DNA of 64,000 bases from QNZT01 sp964651755 (GTDB lineage: Bacteria > Campylobacterota > Campylobacteria > Campylobacterales > QNZT01). The notes below the pieces were generated by a model that searched no databases, was not told the DNA's origin, and saw only the letters and a list, made by a program, of their open reading frames with translations. Below are positions 59,626 to 64,000 of this stretch, one piece after another; the stretch's first letter is position 1, and every line of letters begins with the position of its first letter. A program made the translations under genes and the position numbers. Where the stretch lies: the NCBI GenBank assembly GCA_964651755.1, contig CAZYZD010000001.1, positions 1-64,000 of the forward strand, written 5' to 3'.

Positions 59626-60661
59626 CTTTTTGAAGATTCAATTTTACAATTGTACCCTTCTTTAATTCACTTTCAATAGAAATATGAATACCCAATTCTT
59701 CACATAGTTTTTGTACTATATGCAACCCAATACCTATACCACGCTCTGTCTCTTTATAAAAACGATTAAAAACTTTTTTTATATTTTTGATTCCCCGACC
59801 ATTATCTTTTATCAAAAGCATGTGCTCTTTTGCTACGACCTCTACCCTGCCTTTTTCATCATTATATTTGCAAGCATTACTCAGAAGATTATCTATAACT
59901 CGAATAAAAGCATCTTTATTGGTATATAATTTATAATTCTCTATATCCGTTACAAAATGAAGTTTTGGATAAAGGGTTTGAAAATAACTTATCCTATCTT
60001 GCAATAAAGGTGAAAGAGCAAATTTTTCTTGCTGTAAAAGAGAGTTATCCAAAAATGCTTTAAGATTATTTTGTAAAGAGAGAATCGTTGCTACACTTGA
60101 CTCCATCCGGTCTATTTTTCTATTTTCACCTATCTCTTTTTTAAAAAGTTTAAAATTCACTATCAGTGAACTCAATGGCGTGTTAATATCATGAAGTATG
60201 TCTTTTACAAACTCTTCATTTAAATCTAACGCTTTTTTTAATGGTCTTAAGGCATAAAGAGAAAAAAGAAAAGAAAGCAATGCAATTAATAAAGCATATA
60301 AAATAAATTTTTGTATTAACTTTATTTTTAATTCATTAAGTCGTTTTTCATAACTTTTTTGAGGCAAAATAACTTTTAAAAGATATTCATCGACAGTAGG
60401 AACTTCAAAGTAACTGTATAAGTTACCCTTTTTGTAGAGTTTACGAACTTTGGTTTTTTCCGTTTTTGGTACAAAATCTAGTTCCAATCCTTCACATTTG
60501 AGATCAAAACTGCAAATCTTCATCTGGTTTCTAACCTGATCATCTATACTATGCAATCCCTGCCTGTAACTTTGCATAATAATCACACTCAATAAAATCA
60601 ACTGTAATGTAAAAAAGATAAAAAAGCTTTTTAAAAGCGATTCAATCTCATACTTTTTCAA
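59612..60661 (-). CDS. sensor histidine kinase of the second two-component system
   Basis: The start TTG at 60661 is preferred: it follows GCAGGGG at 8 bp and overlaps the regulator's stop by 14 bp, giving 349 residues; an upstream in-frame ATG (60724) lies deep in the regulator gene. Two membrane helices (about 10-32 and 115-138) flank a periplasmic sensor of about 80 residues with two cysteines. The HisKA has ILHDINTP (H157) and the ATPase has NLLSNACKYN, DNGRGI and IGLHIVQ motifs. It is a paralogue of the kinase at 56530-57687. Confidence 0.9.
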   Translation of the reverse strand: MKKYEIESLLKSFFIFFTLQLILLSVIIMQSYRQGLHSIDDQVRNQMKICSFDLKCEGLELDFVPKTEKTKVRKLYKKGNLYSYFEVPTVDEYLLKVILPQKSYEKRLNELKIKLIQKFILYALLIALLSFLFSLYALRPLKKALDLNEEFVKDILHDINTPLSSLIVNFKLFKKEIGENRKIDRMESSVATILSLQNNLKAFLDNSLLQQEKFALSPLLQDRISYFQTLYPKLHFVTDIENYKLYTNKDAFIRVIDNLLSNACKYNDEKGRVEVVAKEHMLLIKDNGRGIKNIKKVFNRFYKETERGIGIGLHIVQKLCEELGIHISIESELKKGTIVKLNLQKVILK

Positions 60662-61280
60662 GTATATACCCCTGCCCGCGGATATTTTTGATCTCAAGCC
60701 CCAATTTGGATTTGAGTTTGGCAAGATTAACCCTCAGTGCATTGGCATTTGGATGCTCCAATAAATCTATCAATGTATAAGAGTTCACAATCTTATCAAT
60801 ATTGGTAATAAGTTCATGAAAAAGAGCCATTTGAACTTCACCAAGCCCTACTATTTTCCCCCCTTTTTTTAACTCTTTTGTTAAAGGGTTATAAACAATA
60901 TCTTTATAGTAAATCAGCTCATTATTTTTAAGATATTTACTTTTAATTCGTATTACCAGTTCTTCCGGATCAAAAGGCTTTTTGATATAATCTTCTGCCC
61001 CAAGTGCAAATCCTTTAGAGATAGAATTGATATCTGTCAAAGCTGTAATATAAATTGCTGGTGTATTATCATCAGCTTCTTTAAGGTGTTGAAGGACATC
61101 AAATCCATTTTCCTTAGGAACATTAATATCAAAAATATAAAGATCATATTGATTATTAAATGTAAGATCATATACTTTTTCCCCATCATGGGCAATATCT
61201 ACCTCAAATCCTTCACTTTCAAGGTATTCCTGTAAACTTTCACATAAAATCTCATCATCTTCAAGTAGTAATATTTTCAT
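60648..61280 (-). CDS. OmpR-family response regulator of the second two-component system
   Basis: The start at 61280 is the natural MKILLLEDD; a longer frame upstream is not family-like. The 210-residue regulator has acidic pocket ED (7-8), phosphoacceptor D51 (FDINVP), a YIKKPF segment (about 100) and a compact winged-helix domain (about 118-210) ending RGQGYILEKV. It is divergent from the DUF2202 gene, with a tandem-repeat operator between them. Confidence 0.92.
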   Translation of the reverse strand: MKILLLEDDEILCESLQEYLESEGFEVDIAHDGEKVYDLTFNNQYDLYIFDINVPKENGFDVLQHLKEADDNTPAIYITALTDINSISKGFALGAEDYIKKPFDPEELVIRIKSKYLKNNELIYYKDIVYNPLTKELKKGGKIVGLGEVQMALFHELITNIDKIVNSYTLIDLLEHPNANALRVNLAKLKSKLGLEIKNIRGQGYILEKV

Positions 61281-61350
61281 CTCAAAAGTATAACATAAAA
61301 CCATGTACTAAATATGAATAAAAAAATATACCACATTTAATTTCATATAT

Positions 61351-61376
61351 TTAATACTTAGGTAATACTTTTACAA
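61351..61376 (+). promoter_or_regulatory. tandem-repeat operator before the DUF2202 gene
   Basis: TAATACTT occurs twice, at 61351-61358 and 61362-61369 (identical copies, 11-bp period), followed by TACAAT (61371-61376). The location in the 140-bp divergent region would also allow autoregulation of the regulator gene. Confidence 0.7.
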
Positions 61377-61420
61377 TAGAATTTCACTTGAAAACAAATT
61401 CTATTTTAAGGAGAAGCAAC

Positions 61421-62032
61421 ATGAAAACACTACTTTCTATAACACTTTGTGCAGGACTCATCGCAAACATTGCTTTTGCAAGAGGTGGTTATGGGCATGG
61501 TAACAATAATCAAGCCACAATGACTCAACCTATATATACAAATATTACAACAACAGTTGCTACTTTAACAGAAGAACAAATTGCTGATCTTCTATTTATG
61601 TATGAAGAAGAGAAAATGGCAAGAGATGTTTATGCAACATTAGCAAATATTTGGGGAGTTCCTATATTTTCCAATATTCAAAGTGCAGAACAAAATCATA
61701 TGGATGCTATTAAAACATTACTTGTAAAATATAACATTCCTCTGCCTGTAAGTGAAGACACAATAGGTGTTTTTGAAAATATAGAGATTCAAACTCTCTA
61801 TGATGAACTCGTCGCTCTTGGAGAAGAGTCGCTTGCAAGTGCATATGATGTCGGTATAATGATTGAAGAGACAGATATCGCAGATCTGGAGGAAAGAATA
61901 GTTGATACTCCTGCTGATATCCAACAAGTATACCAAAGACTTTTAAATGGTAGCTATAATCATTTAAGCGCCTTCAATCGTGTACTTGATAGCGTATATT
62001 ACTATGGTTCATTTGGACGGAACAAAAGATAG
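61421..62032 (+). CDS. exported DUF2202 (ferritin-like) protein
   Basis: The start at 61421 follows AAGGAG. The 203-residue product has a signal peptide (about 1-20, IAFA) and a DUF2202 domain (about 45-195) with FMYEEEKMARDVYATL, EQNHMDAIKTLL (about 92-103) and YNHLSAFNRVLD. The Glu and His positions match the four-helix ferritin-like layout, suggesting a metal site. It is likely periplasmic and controlled by the tandem repeats upstream. A hairpin follows. Its biochemical role is not known. Confidence 0.85.
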   Translation: MKTLLSITLCAGLIANIAFARGGYGHGNNNQATMTQPIYTNITTTVATLTEEQIADLLFMYEEEKMARDVYATLANIWGVPIFSNIQSAEQNHMDAIKTLLVKYNIPLPVSEDTIGVFENIEIQTLYDELVALGEESLASAYDVGIMIEETDIADLEERIVDTPADIQQVYQRLLNGSYNHLSAFNRVLDSVYYYGSFGRNKR

Positions 62033-62052
62033 TTCACCATACACTTTTAAAA

Positions 62053-62075
62053 GAGGAGAAGACAAACTTCTCCTC
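62053..62075 (+). terminator. hairpin terminator after the DUF2202 gene
   Basis: A perfect 9-bp stem GAGGAGAAG / CTTCTCCTC with an ACAAA loop lies 21 bp after the stop codon, followed by an A/T-rich run with TTTT segments rather than an unbroken T-tract. Confidence 0.65.
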
Positions 62076-62140
62076 AATATAATTTTAATTTTTACCTTTA
62101 CATAATCTTATTATATTATTTTTATCTTTTCTACCAAAAG

Positions 62141-62159
62141 TAATATCCAGGTAACACTC
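62141..62159 (+). promoter_or_regulatory. tandem-repeat operator before the second OMP gene
   Basis: TAATATCC and TAACACTC stand 11 bp apart (62141, 62152), preserving AGGTAA in the middle seen at the other sites. It lies 44-62 bp upstream of the ATG. The -10 is unclear (TACCAT or TAAGTT). Confidence 0.5.
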
Positions 62160-62202
62160 ATAAGTTAGACTTACCATAAAATTTTACAAAAAGGAGTCTC
62201 TT

Positions 62203-63075
62203 ATGAAACTTATTAAAACCACTCTGGTACTATGTGCATTTTTAAGTACTATACACGCTTTTCAAGATCAAGACCTGGATGGTATAGAAGACAAGTATGA
62301 TATTTGTCCAAATACACCATTTGACGCAAAAGTAGATCGATTTGGATGTGCTGTTATACCAAAACAAATACAACAAGCCAGAGCCAACCAACATTTAACA
62401 CTTAGCATTGGTACAACTTTACTCAGAGACACTCGTTATGATGATGATTCATCTTTAAATTTTTATGCAAATTATCAATTTTCACACTGGAATGTTTCCG
62501 TCTCCAATACACGATCAATGACAAATACAGATTATAATGAAGATTATATCAATAGCGATAATGATATCTATCTTTCTATTGGGTATACGATATATATGCC
62601 CAATACTTTATTCAAATTTTCACTAGGATCTAAAATTACTTCTGACTCAGAGAATAATGATAAACAAAAAAAATATCCTGCTTTTTCCAATGATTATGAA
62701 ACACAAAACCTAAATGAAGAACGGGATAATGACTATTTTGGAGCTATTAACTTAGACCATTTTATCACAAAACGACAAGACGTTTTTTTATATTATAGTT
62801 ATACCAATAGTGGAGACTCCTCGGTATACGATTATGAAGATTACTCTTCTTTTTCAATTGGAAGCGGGTATCAAGTTACTCCATCTTTTTATAGTGCCCT
62901 TTCCTATAACTATACAGGATCAATTTATCAAGATGGAGATCCTCAGGAAAATATAACATGGTTCAATAACTATAGTTTTAACAAAAACTTCTTTATTACC
63001 GGTTCCTATAGCTATGCACTCGATGATTACTCCTATGAAAATACATATACTATTAGCTTGGGTGCTCGTTTTTAG
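62203..63075 (+). CDS. outer-membrane beta-barrel protein with N-terminal TSP3-like repeat (second copy)
   Basis: This 290-residue exported protein has a signal peptide (1-19), DQDLDGIEDKYDICPNTPFD (about 22-41) and FGC, the same calcium-type motif and Cys spacing as 58354-59130, then a beta-rich barrel (about 65-290) ending in F. It is longer by a surface loop (about 150-180). The two are paralogues. It is monocistronic with its own operator. Confidence 0.82.
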   Translation: MKLIKTTLVLCAFLSTIHAFQDQDLDGIEDKYDICPNTPFDAKVDRFGCAVIPKQIQQARANQHLTLSIGTTLLRDTRYDDDSSLNFYANYQFSHWNVSVSNTRSMTNTDYNEDYINSDNDIYLSIGYTIYMPNTLFKFSLGSKITSDSENNDKQKKYPAFSNDYETQNLNEERDNDYFGAINLDHFITKRQDVFLYYSYTNSGDSSVYDYEDYSSFSIGSGYQVTPSFYSALSYNYTGSIYQDGDPQENITWFNNYSFNKNFFITGSYSYALDDYSYENTYTISLGARF

Positions 63076-63100
63076 AGGTAATACTCTGATAATAAAAAGG

Positions 63101-63129
63101 TAAGTTTTAGGTAATACAAAAATTATATA
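63101..63129 (+). promoter_or_regulatory. tandem-repeat operator and -10 before the EF-hand gene
   Basis: TAAGTTTT and TAATACAA lie 11 bp apart (63101, 63112), with TATATA (63124-63129) starting 12 bp after the second repeat's first base, the same geometry as at 59597-59625. An additional single half-site AGGTAATACT is at 63076-63085. Confidence 0.6.
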
Positions 63130-63183
63130 CTTTTCATATCAAAAGGTTAACCTTAAGATAATTTCATATAGAAAGGATTTACA

Positions 63184-63768
63184 ATGAAACGAACACTTTT
63201 GATTTCAAGTTTTCTGGCTTTAAGTTTATGGGCGGTGGATTACTCCCAAATGACAACAGAACAACTAATAGAGATGCGAGGTAGCGTACCTGTTGAAGAT
63301 AGAGATGCATTTCGAGCAGAGATGCAAAGCAGACTTCAAACTATGACAACAGAAGAGAGAGCTGCCTTTATGGCATCAAGACAGGCTAATGGACAAGGTA
63401 TGAGAGGAGGAGCAACACCTCCTACATTTGCCCAATTTGACCAAAATGGTGACGGTAAAATCAGTCAAGAAGAGCTTGATGCTGCCAGAGCAGCACGTAT
63501 GAATGAAAGAGCTGCAGAAGGAAAACTGCTGAAAAATGCAGGCAATGCTCCAGCTTTTAACACATTGGATAAGAATGGAGACGGCTTTATCGATGCTGCA
63601 GAGTTTCAAACACAACAGCAATTACATATGCAAAGTCGTATGAATTCTATGCAAGGACAAAGGGCTGGACAAATGGGTTCTCAGGGAATTCAACAAAAAC
63701 TACAAGACGGCTCAGGGACAGGACAAATGATGCGTGGTGCAAATCGCGGTGGTCACGGTCGTCCTTAG
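63184..63768 (+). CDS. exported DUF1104-like protein fused to two EF-hands
   Basis: This 194-residue product has a signal peptide (about 1-18, LWAV), a DUF1104-like helical half (about 20-62, with YSQMTTEQLIEMRG and LQTMTTEERAAFM) and two calcium EF-hand loops: DQNGDGKISQEE (about 82-93) and DKNGDGFIDAAE (about 123-134). Its tail is rich in Gln, Gly, Met and Arg. It probably senses or buffers calcium in the periplasm. The N-terminal half is paralogous to 59143-59565. Confidence 0.82.
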   Translation: MKRTLLISSFLALSLWAVDYSQMTTEQLIEMRGSVPVEDRDAFRAEMQSRLQTMTTEERAAFMASRQANGQGMRGGATPPTFAQFDQNGDGKISQEELDAARAARMNERAAEGKLLKNAGNAPAFNTLDKNGDGFIDAAEFQTQQQLHMQSRMNSMQGQRAGQMGSQGIQQKLQDGSGTGQMMRGANRGGHGRP

Positions 63769-63781
63769 AGTAACAATACAT

Positions 63782-63810
63782 AAAGAGATCAGTAAATTAC
63801 TGATCTCTTA
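63782..63810. terminator. bidirectional terminator between EF-hand and regulator genes
   Basis: AAGAGATCAGTAA pairs with TTACTGATCTCTT almost without loop mismatches, between two convergent genes. The stem reaches the stop codon of the partial response regulator. Confidence 0.75.
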
Positions 63811-64000
63811 CTGAATAAATTTATAACCTATCTGTTTGATATTCACCAATTTATCTTTTCGCATATATTTTTTCAGACGATTAATATAGACACGAATCGA
63901 ACCATCACTAAAATCATCACTTGCACTCCAAAGATAATCTATTATTTGATCTTTTGTAACAATTTTATTTGCATTGGAAATCAAAAGCTCCAATAATAAA
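63808..64000 (-). CDS. response regulator, C-terminal winged-helix part (runs off the window)
   Basis: The reading frame is open to the window edge; the first visible residues LLELLISNANKIVTKDQI and the end DGSIRVYINRLKKYMRKD, NIKQIGYKFIQ are the OmpR-type winged helix. It is a third regulator of the same kind in 8 kb, probably paired with a kinase outside the window. The receiver domain is not visible. Confidence 0.85.
   Translation of the reverse strand, partial: LLLELLISNANKIVTKDQIIDYLWSASDDFSDGSIRVYINRLKKYMRKDKLVNIKQIGYKFIQ

Overview
The window is a low-GC bacterial chromosome segment that most resembles a sulfidic or marine Campylobacterota genome of the Sulfurovum/Sulfurimonas type. 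Three things point there: a complete clade II (Sec-type) nitrous-oxide reductase operon in the order nosZ-B-D-G-C1-C2-H-F-L-Y, Aer/CetB-type PAS proteins that are separate from their chemoreceptor, and small secreted proteins resembling the campylobacterial DUF1104 family. The genus is an inference. I saw no rRNA, tRNA, CRISPR array or insertion sequence. One run of exactly 100 N (55387-55486) is a scaffold gap.

Layout. 0-12.8 kb is mostly housekeeping: rsmE, an ExeA-like ATPase with a TPR partner, molybdenum-cofactor genes (moeA, moaA) with queD, a lipoprotein cytochrome c on a repeat stalk, a PAS/soluble-chemoreceptor pair with a zinc-binding CZB domain, a uracil-DNA glycosylase, a UbiA-type prenyltransferase and pgm. 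12.8-32.9 kb is a cell-surface or exopolysaccharide locus: deacetylase, two asparagine-synthase-like proteins (one without the glutaminase cysteine), three GT4 glycosyltransferases, FemAB-like and methyltransferase proteins, a Wzx flippase, an O-antigen ligase/polymerase-like protein, a Wzc-type tyrosine kinase and two unusual exported proteins. 32.9-39.9 kb holds a MotA/MotB-like pair with a translationally coupled 47-residue gene, small regulators, a NosL-like protein, a di-haem peroxidase and tgt.

40.0-50.6 kb is the nos operon. An FNR-type box (TTGACTTATATCAA) sits 41.5 bp upstream of the inferred transcription start, and a strong hairpin between nosZ and nosB probably sets the ratio of enzyme to accessory proteins. 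The operon ends with a second, cysteine-free NosL-like protein and a PAS redox sensor, so N2O respiration and energy taxis may be co-expressed. 50.6-54.4 kb encodes an iron-type ABC importer headed by a secreted lectin-like protein. 54.6-55.6 kb holds an arsenate-reductase gene with an extra C-terminal domain and a damaged arsR-like gene at the gap.

56.2-64.0 kb is the most intriguing part. Two complete two-component systems and a third partial one are interleaved with paralogous outer-membrane barrels that carry an N-terminal calcium-type D-rich repeat, DUF1104-like secreted proteins (one fused to EF-hands), a DUF2202 protein and a small cytochrome c. Four promoters in this block share a tandem 8-bp repeat (TAATACTT-like) with an 11-bp period in the -35 region, so the block looks like one self-contained, duplicated envelope-sensing regulon.
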